Source: Megaleporinus macrocephalus (lineage: Eukaryota > Chordata > Actinopteri > Characiformes > Anostomidae). From it: 64,000 bases of DNA. Position numbers and translations under genes: made by a program. The stretch covers positions 11,683,962 through 11,747,961 of the forward strand of contig CM038720.1 of NCBI GenBank assembly GCA_021613375.1. The letters run 5' to 3'. Shown here piece by piece: positions 43,928 through 55,255 of the stretch (its first letter is position 1; the number at the start of each line of letters is the position of its first letter). The notes beneath the pieces are model-generated. The model did not search any database. It was not told the origin of the DNA and worked only from the letters and a program-made list of their open reading frames with translations.

Positions 43928-46900
43928 TAGAGATCGACCCATATGGGTTTTTCTATAGCTGATGCTGATGACGATGTTTAGTGGTCAAGGTTAGCCGATG
44001 GCCGATATGTGCTGCCGATTTTTTGGCCCGATTTTTAGGGATGATGTCTAGAAGTTTTCTGCTTTATTTGCTGCTTAAATATCACACTAGTAAAAACAAG
44101 TGGACGCACACCAATTCTAAATTTAACATCATGTATGTCAACAAGCAAAACATACATCTCTTTATACCAATTACAAACAAAGTTATTAAGAAGTGCACTG
44201 AAAAATAGAAAGTGCTTCACTTCACGGTTGGGTTTTTATTGCGTTGTAGGAAACTTGCTGTTCTTTGAGGAGGGTGAGGTGCTCGGAGAGAGCGAGAGAT
44301 ACAGCGCACGACCTGAGAGAGAGAAAGAGAACGAGAATGAGCGTGCAGCGTGAAAAAAGAGAGAAAACAGCACCTGAAACCCACGATAGACACAGAGACG
44401 CTAATATACTGTAATGATTGTTAACACAGCTGAATACTATCTGGGAGACTCTGGCTGCTCCGGTGAGAGACTGTGTGTAACAGTACCGTGTTAATGTGTG
44501 TATTACACTAGAGCAGTTAGCTTTAGCCCCGAAGCTAAAAGAGTAAAACATGCGCTCTGGTTCACGTCTATGGCAGAACTAGAAACACGTAACCGCATCA
44601 TTAAAAACATCACTGTTCATTATAAATTATTAATTTTTACTTAATCGGCCGGAAAGTTTCGTCCACTGTTTCCAACTCCTCAGTGAGGCAAGTCGCCAAA
44701 TGAGGTAATAGCCTAATTTGCATAATGGTCTATTTGCGTGTATTTGAAGGAATAATGTTGTGGGAGAGACAAAAAGTGAGTAAAAACACCCGAAATATGT
44801 CATAACTACAAATTAACTCTGAATAATTGAACTTTTTCTGTGGAATCTTTTTTGTTGCCGTTGAAATCTGCCGTGTCACACTGAAGAATTTCCCTCTGAG
44901 ATCAATAAAGTATCTATCTATCTAATCAATAAATAATCAATAAAGTATCTATCTATCTAACACACATTTATATTTACTATAGATGGGGGCGGGGTCAGCG
45001 GCGGCTTTGGGCATGCGCAATGAGTGTAGTGGGTGGTGGAGTGGTGAGGGTCTGCTCTGACTGTGAGACTGAGCACTGTGAGTGTAGTGGGTGGTGGAGT
45101 GGTGAGGGTCTGCTCTGACTGTGAGACTGAGCACTGTGAGTGTAGTGGGTGGTGGAGTGGTGAGGGTCTGCTCTGACTGTGAGACTGAGCACTGTGAGTG
45201 TAGTGGGTCGTGGAGTGGTGAGGGTCTGCTCTGACTGTGAGACTGAGCACTGTGAGTGTAGTCGGTCGTGGTGTGGTGAGGGTCTGCTCTGACTGTGAGA
45301 CTGAGCACTGTGAGTGTAGTGGGTCGTGGAGGGGTGAGGGTCTGCTCTGACTGTGAGACTGAGCACTGTGAGTGTAGTGGGTCGTGGAGGGGTGAGGGTC
45401 TGCTCTGACTGTGAGACTGAGCACTGTGAGTGTAGTGGGTCGTGGAGTGGTGAGGGTCTGCTCTGACTGTGAGACTGAGCACTGTGAGTGTAGTGGGTCG
45501 TGGAGTGGTGAGGGTCTGCTCTGACTGTGAGACTGAGCACTGGGAGTGTAGTGGGTCGTGGAGTGGTGAGGGTCTGCTCTGACTGTGAGACTGAGCACTG
45601 TGAGTGTAGTGGGTCGTGGAGTGGTGAGGGTCTGCTCTGACTGTGAGACTGAGCACTGTGAGTGTAGTGGGTCGTGGAGTGGTGAGGGTCTGCTCTGACT
45701 GTGAGACTGAGCACTGTGAGTGTAGTGGGTCGTGGAGTGGTGAGGGTCTGCTCTGACTGTGAGACTGAGCACTGTGAGTGTAGTGGGTGGTGGAGTGGTG
45801 AGGGTCTGCTCTGACTGTGAGACTGAGCACTGTGAGTGTAGTGGGTGGTGGAGTGGTGAGGGTCTGCTCTGACTGTGAGACTGAGCACTAGGAGTGTAGT
45901 GGGTCGTGGAGTGGTGAGGGTCTGCTCTGACTGTGAGACTGAGCACTGTGAGTGTAGTGGGTCGTGGAGTGGTGAGGGTCTGCTCTGACTGTGAGACTGA
46001 GCACTGTGAGTGTTAGGGGTCGTGGAGTGGTGAGGGTCTGCTCTGACTGTGAGACTGAGCACTGTGAGTGTAGTGGGTGGTGGAGTGGTGAGGGTCTGCT
46101 CTGACTGTGAGACTGAGCACTGGGAGTGTAGTGGGTCGTGGAGTGGTAAGGGGGTCTGCTCTGACTGTGAGACTCAGCACTGTGAGTGTAGTGGGTCGTG
46201 GAGTGGTGAGGGTCTGCTCTGACTGTGAGACTGAGCACTGTGAGTGTAGTGGGTCGTGGAGTGGTGAGGGTCTGCTCTGACTGTGAGACTGAGCACTGTG
46301 AGTGTTAGGGGTCGTGGAGTGGTAAGGGGGTCTGCTCTGACTGTGAGACTGAGCACTGTGAGTATAGTGGGTGGTGGAGTGGTGAGGGTCTGCTCTGACT
46401 GTGAGACTGAGCACTGTGAGTGTAGTGGGTCGTGGAGTGGTGAGGGTCTGCTCTGACTGTGAGACTGAGCACTGTGAGTGTAGTGGGTCGTGGAGGGGTG
46501 AGGGTCTGCTCTGACTGTGAGACTGAGCACTGTGAGTGTAGTGGGTGGTGGAGTGGTGAGGGTCTGCTCTGACTGTGAGACTGAGCACTGTGAGTGTAGT
46601 GGGTCGTGGAGGGGTGAGGGTCTGCTCTGACTGTGAGACTGAGCACTGTGAGTGTAGTGGGTCGTGGAGTGGCGAGGGTCTGCTCTGACTGTGAGACTGA
46701 GCACTGTGAGTGTTAGGGGTCGTGGAGTGGTGAGGGTCTGCTCTGACTGTGAGACTGAGCACTGTGAGTGTTAGGGGTCGTGGAGTGGTGAGGGTCTGCT
46801 CTGACTGTGAGACTGAGCACTGTGAGTGTAGTGGGCGGGGCTCACGGCAGCCCCTGCTGCTCGTTGATGACAGTAACTGAAGATCATGTGTGTTCACCTC

Positions 46901-47161
46901 AGAGTCTCCAAAAGTCTCCATTAACACCAGAAACAGTCGCTAGATTTGTCGCTAGTTGCCAGAGGGTCTGAAAAGTCGCTAAATATTGGCATCACTGGTT
47001 TCATCTTGGGGTCTTTCACATTCGGCAGCAGCACGTTCCACAGCACCAACAACACGGGCTGCCCGCTGACGCCTGACTTTAAATCAGCGCAACCAAACAC
47101 TGATATCAGCCGATATATTAAAAAATGGCAAATATCGGTCCAATATATCGGTCGATCTCCA
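43928..47161. mobile_element. hAT-type element carrying a 58-bp minisatellite
   Basis: Ends tagagatcgacccatat and, reversed, tggagatcgaccgatat, with exact 8-bp target duplication tggtagac at 43920-43927 and 47162-47169. The ends resemble but differ from the TAGAGATGGACC family. The 3234-bp interior is non-coding, holds (TATC)n-type repeats at about 44918-44960 and a 58-bp array at 45012-46835. It is inserted at the end of duplication block B. Confidence 0.9.
45012..46835 (+). repeat. 58-bp minisatellite array, about 31 units
   Basis: Unit starts gtgagtgtagtgggtcgtgg, continues agtggtgagggtctgctctg and ends actgtgagactgagcact. Spacing of 58 was counted directly (45071 to 45129). Variants: gtcgtgg/gtggtgg, tgtagtg/tgttagg, a ctgtgag/ctgggag change and two units with an inserted aagggg. 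As 58 is not divisible by three and the unit lacks stops on the minus strand, all minus frames read through, giving overlapping spurious proteins (core VLSLTVRADPHHSTTHYTHS). Confidence 0.97.
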
Positions 47162-47169
47162 TGGTAGAC

Positions 47170-47328
47170 CACCACAACTGTAGGACTGACATTTCGTGTT
47201 GCTAATGTCCAAATTCATACGCAAATCACTTGACAAATTACCTGCCTACCTACGAGGCTGAGCAGTCGTAGGACGGGTCTGTTATCTGCTTTGACAGTAT
47301 GGGAAATTCATGTAAAGGTCACCCAGAA
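47170..47328 (+). repeat. Segmental duplication block A, copy 2
   Basis: Partner of 42870-43020, immediately after the hAT element's right target duplication. Confidence 0.85.
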
Positions 47329-48129
47329 AATTCAGACTATTTTCTCCTCACCTTGTGGGTGCCATCACTTTTCACTTTAGCGTGCACTCTTTTTTTCTCC
47401 TCGCTGACATTCACAGCACTGCCTGCAGCAATATAGCATCAGTTCACATAACCTCACTGAGCACTCTATTGGGCACACATCCTTCTATCTATACTCTTCA
47501 GCCCCACTTCCCATATAGGAGCACTTTGTATTTCTACAATTACACCTGTTCCTCTGTACATACTGTTACCCTGTCCCCCACAGGCCCAGCACAGAGCAGG
47601 TACTATTAGGGAGGTGGATCATTCTCAGTACTGCAGTGACACTGACAACAAGGTGGTGGTGTGTTAGTATATGTTGTGCTGGTGTAAGCGGATTAGATAC
47701 ATCCAGTAGCGGAGCTAGACTTTTATCATTGGGGTGGCCAGAGGGTGGCCAAAGCTATGTTAGGGGGTGCACAGATTACGACAATATATATTCAATATTT
47801 AATGAAACACAATCAACTGCAATCAAAATCTGTAAATAATATACTGTTTACATAAAGTACATCTTGAGCACACAGGAGATACGATCTGTGTATTTAATTG
47901 CAGTTTATTAACAATGTACAAAATGTATAAAATGTAAATGTAAAAACACAGACATGCAAATACCCACACAATCTGTCTGTTTAAAAAAAAAACTATCAAT
48001 GATGCCATCTTAACATGAACATAGTGCAGAGCTTAACCAAGCAAGCACCAAGACTAAGACTTGTGCCAATCTAATGCTTAGTTCAGGAGAGCATAAGTAA
48101 TTGTAAGTATAAGTAATTGTACTTGTACC

Positions 48130-48527
48130 TAGGGCTGTGTATTGGCAAGAACCTGGCGATACGATACATATCGTGATACAGCGCTCACGATTCAGTGTAT
48201 TGTGATACATTGCAATATTGGAAGCTAAGTGATGTATTATGATTTTTTAATCCTACTATTAAAACACACCACTATATGAACAGGTTTGCCAATGCTTACA
48301 ATAGCATTGCGCCCTTGCGCTGCTTGTTTCTGTTGGAGTGGAACTAGAAATAGATTACAACTCTGCCAACTAGTGGTAAACACAACACACAATAATTCAG
48401 TGTCTGCCAGGAATCTTTGCATGTAAACTGTTAATTAATAATCGATACTGAGTTTTTGAGAATCGATACAGTATCACTAAATATAATATTGCAATATTCG
48501 ATATTTTGATATTTTCTTACACCCTTA
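48130..48527. mobile_element. hAT-type MITE with exact target duplication
   Basis: Ends tagggctgtgtattgg and, reversed, taagggtgtaagaaa. Exact 8-bp duplication cttgtacc at 48122-48129 and 48528-48535. 398 bp, non-coding, same family as 6290-6483. Confidence 0.9.
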
Positions 48528-48535
48528 CTTGTACC

Positions 48536-49775
48536 TGAGTACAGATTTTCAGTAACTTACTCTACCCATCACTGATACTGTGTCACACAATCCTAAGTTA
48601 GGGCAAAGAGACCACTGTAGATATAAGTTTAATATTCAAACTTTTCAGCTAGTTGACACATTTGACACAACCTTCATGCTACATTTTATTTAAGCCAACA
48701 GTGCATGAATCAGCTAAATCAGCTAACGTAGCTAACAACATTCCTCTAAAATCACTGGAGAGACACAGAATGAAAGGCCACCACAGAGTCGAGGCTTAAC
48801 ACAGTCTGCCCAGTTCAAAATGACGCCAAGATTGAAACGTATGTTAACGTGAAGTACGTGTTGGAAGCTGATACTAGTCATTTGTAGGCGCCATGAGATG
48901 TAACGTAATGTTAATGTATCTTGACACTCCTGGATGAACGGGCATATCACATATCACATGTAACATCAGCGAACTTAAATTACAGAAAACGATCTCCTCT
49001 ATCTCTATTTCTATCTCAGGGGTATTTAATTAAGAGTTCAGTACCAAGGTCCGGACCCTCATCATTTCTAACTTGTGTTATGATTCAGTGGTGTGTCCTG
49101 TTTACTGAAGTAGTCTAGTATCAACCTCTTATAGCATCAGCTACTGAAACACCAACACATCACACCTACCGTTCAGTATATTTCAGTGTATTTACTGTTT
49201 AAATGCTGAACTGAATTCATTATTTATAAACTTCTAATAAATGTTTTTAACTCACTTCATGTAAAACAAGGGCTACATTAAAAATAACAGAATGCTTTTG
49301 AAAATAGTGCATCTTGAAGTGTTTATTTATAGAAAGAGTGAATAAAGCAGTGTATTTTTGTTAACTCAGTTTCACAGATTGACCTGTTGGTTTTCTCTAA
49401 AACTAAGTAAGCGAGTTTTGGTCCGTTCCTGGTTACACAGTCAGTTTTCTTTGTTGACTTTTCTTTTTTAGAGCACGTTATTCTCTCTGACTTGCTTTAT
49501 TTATCGCTTCATACCTCGCCTGTGTACTCGCTGCACTTCAAAATCTGCACAAATCTGATTGGCTGAGGAGCGCCTTTGGTGATCTTACAAGGCACGTGTC
49601 AGGCTTGAGCTAAACCTTTAATGAAAACGGGAATTCAATAAACAAACAAACGAACAAACAGGCATGTACAAAAATCAGATAACCATACAATGACTGGCTA
49701 AGACTGAGGGCAGACAGAGGGTATAAATAACAAAGGCTAACAAGAAGGAACAGGTGACGGGACTAAACACTAGAG
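48536..49775. other. Non-coding spacer
   Basis: No gene recognised. The part from about 49600 (gggtataaataacaaaggct) through the hAT insertion to about 50840 looks like one older repeat that the hAT element split, since gactaaacac and ctaaacactaatgg join across it. Confidence 0.4.
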
Positions 49776-50685
49776 ATGGACCGATCAGCATTTTCAAGGC
49801 CGATTCCGATCACCGATCACCTTTCAGTGTGATCGGCCGATAGCCGATACCGATCGAGGGTGGGGCTATATGCCACAGCAGGGCTACATATTATTAGCAC
49901 AAGCAAGTCATGAAACATGGTCTAAACTGGTTTATTACCATTTTTAACGAGCTAATATAAAACAGTATAATATTTGTAACTAAATTAGAAGCTGGTCTAT
50001 GTGGGAGTAAACCGCTTGATACAGCTCCAGAAGAGCCACATCTGAAAAGTATCTCTACTAGGAACAGCAGAGCGTGGATCCAGGTGGAATATTAAGCAGC
50101 AGAATGAACGTCTTCTACAGCCGAGAAGAGCTGCTTATCTAGAACTATAAACTCAATCATCTGGTTGTGGTTCTTTAGCTCTCTGGCTGCTTCTGCTGCT
50201 GTTCTGTTCGTACCGGTCAGATCTGGTCTGTACAGTGCTCTGGGTTATTTGTTTGGTGCTAGCTGCGCGTGTTAGCTCTGCTGTTTGCTGATACTCACTG
50301 TATTCAGCTGTGTGGTGTCTCTGAAGTGTGTATCTGATTAGTAGTGTTAAATGTCTTTATCTTGGTTCTCCCGCGAGAGACACTGATTTTACTAGTTTTA
50401 CAGATGTTACAAACTGTCCTTGACTTGCGAAGCCCCTGCTTTAGTCAGTCTGTTGAAAATGAAAGGGTTTGTATTTCCACCTAGTGGTTCAGATAGGAAT
50501 TGCAGTGAGCTGCCCAGAGGGGGTTTAACGCAGGGCTCCTCTTCCTGGATGAAACACTAGCTGTAAATCAGAAATTAGGCTAATGTGTTTAAAGCCATCG
50601 ATCGGCTCTCGAGATCGGGCGATCACATTTTTTGATCAAAAATCGGCCGATACCGATACATGGCCAATCGATCCTTCCATCTCTA
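49776..50685. mobile_element. hAT-type element, family 'TAGAGATGGACC', exact target duplication
   Basis: Ends tagagatggaccgatcag and, reversed, tagagatggaaggatcg. The 8-bp target duplication ctaaacac is exact on both sides. About 910 bp. It contains the same taccggtcagatctggtct block and decayed BED-finger region as 1556-2316 and 34534-36538. Confidence 0.9.
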
Positions 50686-51536
50686 CTAAACACTAATGGA
50701 AAACAGGTGTGACAATAGGGGCGAGGGCGGAGACAAGGAGCACATGATCAAAACAAACACCACGCGGACATGACAGGATGTAAACAGAAGCACTTGCAAC
50801 AGACAAGACGTAAACAGGCAGACGAGGACAGGCAGGACATGACAGCGGGCGATTGGTCTCTGAGTTGAGTGACCAATTAGGCTGCTGTTCTTCTCTCTGC
50901 TACGATATCTTTTGTGAGCTTTTGTTTGACTCTCTTCATTCTTCCTTCTCTTTTCAGGGGGGTCCAGTGCCTCTCTGGCCCCTGCTTTGGCTTCACCCAT
51001 GGATACAGCAGTGCTTTAATGTGTTCAAACACCTCAGTGTCACTGCTGGACTGAGAATAGTCCACCAACTAAACACATCCAGCCAAAAGCGTCCTGTGAC
51101 CACTGATGAAGGACGAGAGGATGACCACCTCAAACTGTGCCTCAGTAGATGAGCTCTCATCTTTGATTAAGGAAGGAACAGGGAGAAAGGATAAAACAAA
51201 TCAAGTAGCGAGATAGATGGACTACAGTCTGTAACTGTAGAACTACAAATGGGTCCTATATTGTGTCTGGAGTTAATAAGATGGACAGTGAGTGTAGATA
51301 CACGATAGGTGATGTGGGGATTTCCAATGATTTACACAGTGCATGCTGGGTACTGTATTGAGAGAATGCAGTTAGAGAAAACTGTGAATTCTGTCGAACC
51401 GATGAGGCTGAAGGATTCAGTGCTACACTACCTAACAAATAACATGCTAAATGCTAGTTTTAAGTCGTTTAAATTTAACCAGGGTCTGGAAAATCAACCC
51501 CCGTTTGCTGAACGTGCCTTGCTGTAAGAGACCAAT

Positions 51537-52479
51537 TCAAAGCTCCCATGCTTGATAAACAGTAGCTCCCGTGGAGGAGATCCTCTCAATGTTTTCCAGA
51601 AGCTCTCTTTTGATTAACGTTCCCCCGTTTCCTCCTTCAGCGCCCGAGCTTCTTATCTCCATAGACGCTCTCCTGTGCTCCATCTCAAGACGAACGCAAC
51701 CGGTTAAGTCGCTGTCCGTGTAGACTCTGTTTCTCAACCCCAAGCTAAGAGGGTTGGAGTTGATGGCTTTATCCAAGTGAGCGCAAGCCTTAGTGCCTCT
51801 TTTAGACCTTCTGAAACGAAGCCTCCCTCTGCTGCAGCAGGATGTTTGCTGACAGGCAGCCCGAAATCCTCTCTTGAAGTTCTCGTTGAAGTACCCGTAT
51901 ATAATGGGATTGACGCTGGAGTTGGCGAAGGCCAGCCAGTGGGAGAAGGGGAAAATGTAGCCTGTCAGGAGCTCCAGCTGCTCTCCTTCAGGTTGTTCAT
52001 AATCAGTCAACAGCATGAGAGTCCACAAGGGCAGCCAAGATAGCATGAAAAGGAGGGCCACGACAATCAACATCTTGATCACTTTAATCTTCCTCTGCGA
52101 TATAGGGGACTTGCCTTGAGGGACAGCATCTGATTGGTCCATGTTGACCAGCACGGTGGTGGAGTAGAGTTTGGCTCCGATGCGGCCGTACATGAGGACG
52201 ATGAGGACGAGGGGAACCAGGTATATGTGGGCAAACAGGACCGTGGTGTACACCTTCCGCATCCGCGGCTCCGGCCAGCTCTCGTAGCAAGAGTAAAGTG
52301 GGTAGGTCAGGTTGTAGTTGTTGTTGTGAACCATAAAGTGGCCTCTCTCTCGCTCAACCGTCAGCATGAGGGCTGAGGGAAACATGATGACCAGAGCCAA
52401 GAGCCATATCAGTCCGATGGTTGCCTTAGCAACAAAGAGTGTAAGTTTGGGCTTAAAAGGGTAAACAATGCAGCGGAAC
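51537..52479 (-). CDS. npffr1: Neuropeptide FF receptor 1-like GPCR, 3' terminal exon (partial gene)
   Basis: Class A GPCR for RFamide peptides at the cell surface. This exon (acceptor ctaag|GTTCCG at 52479, stop TGA at 51537-51539) encodes 313 residues. It starts just after the DR of the DRY region (FRCIVYPFKPKLT), then TM4, a second extracellular loop with YPLYSCYESWPE (the conserved disulfide Cys), TM5 (VYTTVLFAHIYLVPLVLIVLMY), a short third intracellular loop, TM6 with LSWLPLW and TM7 with NSSVNPIIYGYFNENFKRGF. The tail has a Cys pair for possible palmitoylation and ends AWEL, like the AWDI end I recall for NPFFR1. The loop and TM5 also favour NPFFR1 over NPFFR2. Fish have several npffr1-like paralogues; I cannot say which. 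Exons for the N-terminus and TM1-TM3 must lie above 52479 and were not found in the window. Confidence 0.9.
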
Positions 52480-52571
52480 CTTAGGTTGGAAAAATAAGGG
52501 AGAGAAAAGAGAGAGAACTCGAATTAGTGTCAAGTCATATATAAATCTAGAACCTACAAATCTAGAAGCTA

Positions 52572-53755
52572 CAGTGACGCTTAAACGTTTGTAAACCCTG
52601 TTAGAACTTCTTTTTTCAAGTGTTTCTCTATAAATATGACATAAACATCATCAGATTTTCTACCAAAATTCTTCAAAAGTATATAAAATGATGAAACAAG
52701 TGATTCAGTATTTTCTATATGTGAGTGGCAAAAACATGTGAACCTCTAGGAATAGCAGGAAATTTGAAGGTCAATGAAATTAGCATCTGATGTTTTCAGT
52801 CAATGGGATGATAATGTGAGTTGGGTATCATAGAACAAGGGAGATATCTGGGGACCTTAGAAAACAAGCCACTGATGCTCATCAGGCTGCGAAGGCATCT
52901 AAAACCTTCTCTTAAGAGTTTGGACTTCACCATCCACAGGCGTTGCATGGTGTTCAAATAGAGGAAATTCAAGACCATTGTTTGGGGCACACGGTCACAA
53001 AGAACCCTATGTTAATGTTTGTGTGTCCACTATCAAAAGAACACAAAAAATCAATGGTGTGCATGACAGGGCTGCTCTCCAAAAAGAACTCTGCTATCCA
53101 TCAGCTGATATCTAAAGATCAAGAACCAGAAGGCCACTGGAAAAATGTTTGTACATGAATGCAAACAAAACAGAAGTTGTTTGGTTTAAATGAGAAGCGT
53201 CAGGAAAAAGGAAAACTTTATGGCATCTATGAAAACTGTTGTGGTAGCATCATGGTTTGGGCCTGTTTTGCTGTGTCTGGGCCAGGGCGGCTTGCCATCA
53301 TTGGTGGGACTAAGAATTTGGATTATACCAGAGGATTTTAAAGAAAATACTAGGATATATGTCTGTGAACTGAACCTGAGAGAATGTGGGTCATGCAGGA
53401 GGACAACAAGCACAAGTTAGGGAAGAATACAGTTAATATTCTGGAACGGCCAAGTCCAAGTCCTGACCTCAATCTTATAGCAGTTCTATAGCGAGCAGGT
53501 CATGTAAGGAAATCACCAGTATCTCAGAGCTGAGGCTGTTCTATACACAGCAATGGGCAAAAAGTCCTCTAAGACGATACAGGAGTGATCAACAGTTACT
53601 GTGCAAGGGGGTCACATCACATACTAAAAGCAAAGGTTCACAAAGTTTCCCACCCAGAAAGATTTAATATTGGATCATTTTCTTCAATTGAGAACATCTG
53701 ATGGTTTAGGTCATATTTATGTAAAAATATGTTCACAAATGTTCAAGCACCACTA
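52572..53755 (+). mobile_element. Tc1-like DNA transposon, decayed
   Basis: Left end cagtgacgcttaaacgtttg, preceded by TA; right end reversed tagtggtgcttgaacatttg. About 1184 bp. The inner words tgagtggcaaaaacatgtga and gggggtcacatcac belong to a familiar fish Tc1-like family. Confidence 0.8.
52943..53420 (+). pseudogene. Tc1-like transposase remnant
   Basis: Frame-shifted pieces: SKEHKKSMVCMTGLL..., QKLFGLNEK and the GSIMVWACF block (family form GGGNVMVWGCF). The N- and C-terminal catalytic parts are not continuous. Inactive. Confidence 0.65.
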
Positions 53756-54131
53756 CATATGCTAGTGGCTCTCAGTTCTGGTCCTGCAGACCGCTGCTCT
53801 GCACATGTTAAGATTTTCCATGCTCTAACTCGCCCACTTCAGTCCAGGAATGGCTTGTTAATTAGATCTTAAGTGTGTTTGAGCAGGACAAATGTCAATA
53901 TACAGGGAAGGGGTACTATAGGACCATAGGTGAGTAATATTATGCTAAAGCTGATATACAGCACTGTGCCAAAGTCAGAAACCACTATTCCTTTAATTTC
54001 TAAGAAAATGGCCATTAAGAATAAGTTATTAATTTTTCTAGAAATACATTTAACAAAAAAATTCTACACTAAAGCCTCTAATCAACTGGATATAGTTTTG
54101 CCAGTATTTAGCATGTCCAGTCTTCCGGTTA

Positions 54132-54788
54132 TATCTGGTTTACACTACACGACTGTTTGAGGGGTCAGGTTTTTGTGTCGTTCACACTACGCTGTAATTA
54201 TGAGTCTTTCAGTTGTTGTGGCTTTCACACTACATGACCGACATGATCGCCGACACGGGGTCACCAATTACACGATTTTCACTCTGGGGCATCACCCATT
54301 CACTCTGGCTGCTGTCCAAAAATACGAGAACACACAAGCACTAAACTCTCCTGAAAACTAAATACATGTGCGAACTAGCGGCACCACATAGAACATACAT
54401 TATTTCCTAAACGGATGTCAACAAACAAGCGGAACAGGTTGTTACTGCGCTGATTTGCAGTGATGAAAGAAAGAAGAAAAAGGAACGAATATGGATGACA
54501 AGATGGATAAAGGCACAGGGCCAGCAGGGACTGTCTGTTCTGCAAAGATCGTTGGAGGTGTTGACCAGTTAACGGTAATGCGGTTCGCTCTCTAGGTGAT
54601 CCCATTGGCTGCTGTTGTCTCACGTTCGCCGACTGGCCGAGACATTAAACATGGCAGATGTTTGCCGCGTGTCTGTGATTAGTCGGCGACCACTGGGTGA
54701 TGGCTCGATTGTCCTCTGAGCAGAGGTTTTTGTCGGTGGTCTACAGAAAACAGTCGGCGACTGAACATCGTGTAGTGTGAACTAGACA
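54132..54788. mobile_element. Harbinger-like MITE with TTA target duplication
   Basis: Inverted ends tatctggtttacactacacg and, reversed, tgtctagttcacactacacg, flanked by TTA at 54129-54131 and 54789-54791. A 3-bp TTA/TAA duplication fits PIF/Harbinger. Inner subterminal words (gtcggcgac / gatcgccgac) also recur inverted. Non-coding. Confidence 0.65.
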
Positions 54789-54984
54789 TTAGTTGCAGGG
54801 ATACATTTTTACCATTCAGTCTCAGAAGTTGGTCTGGACTAACCAGCAGCTGTTTTGGTTTGTAAATGTTCATCTATTTCTTTTTCTCAGCAACCCCTTC
54901 CTGACAGCTTCACATGGGCCTCATTTTAAATTGAATGAAAGCTGAATAAACGATGAGTGGTCCCTGACTTTTGCACAGTACTGT

Positions 54985-55255
54985 AGATTAGATACTTTAT
55001 TGATCCCAGAGTGAAATTCAAGGTCTCTGCATTGAACCTATCCGTGCAGTGAAACACTCACATATACACACACACACACTAGTGGGCAGTAAGTACACTT
55101 GCCCGGAGTGGTGGACAGCCCTACCATAGCGCCCGGGGAGCATTTAGGGGTTAGGTGCCTTGCTCAAGGGCACTTCGGTCGTGTTCTGTCTGTTCATGGG
55201 ATCGAACCAATGACCTTCCGGACACAAGGCTGGTTCCCTAACCTCCAGCCCACAA
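54985..55255. repeat. Teleost interspersed repeat
   Basis: Contains agatactttattgatcccag, ggtgccttgctcaagggcac and gggatcgaaccaatgacctt, phrases common to fish tRNA-type SINE/LINE-tail repeats, and a short (AC)n run at about 55065-55078. Family not assigned. Confidence 0.6.

Noticed and set aside
44949..46927. Overlapping minus-strand frames of 110-355 residues with SQSEQTLT / LTVRADPHHSTT repeats
   Set aside because: All three minus frames are open because the 58-bp unit lacks minus-strand stops and shifts frame each turn. Identical words in three frames show a repeat artefact.
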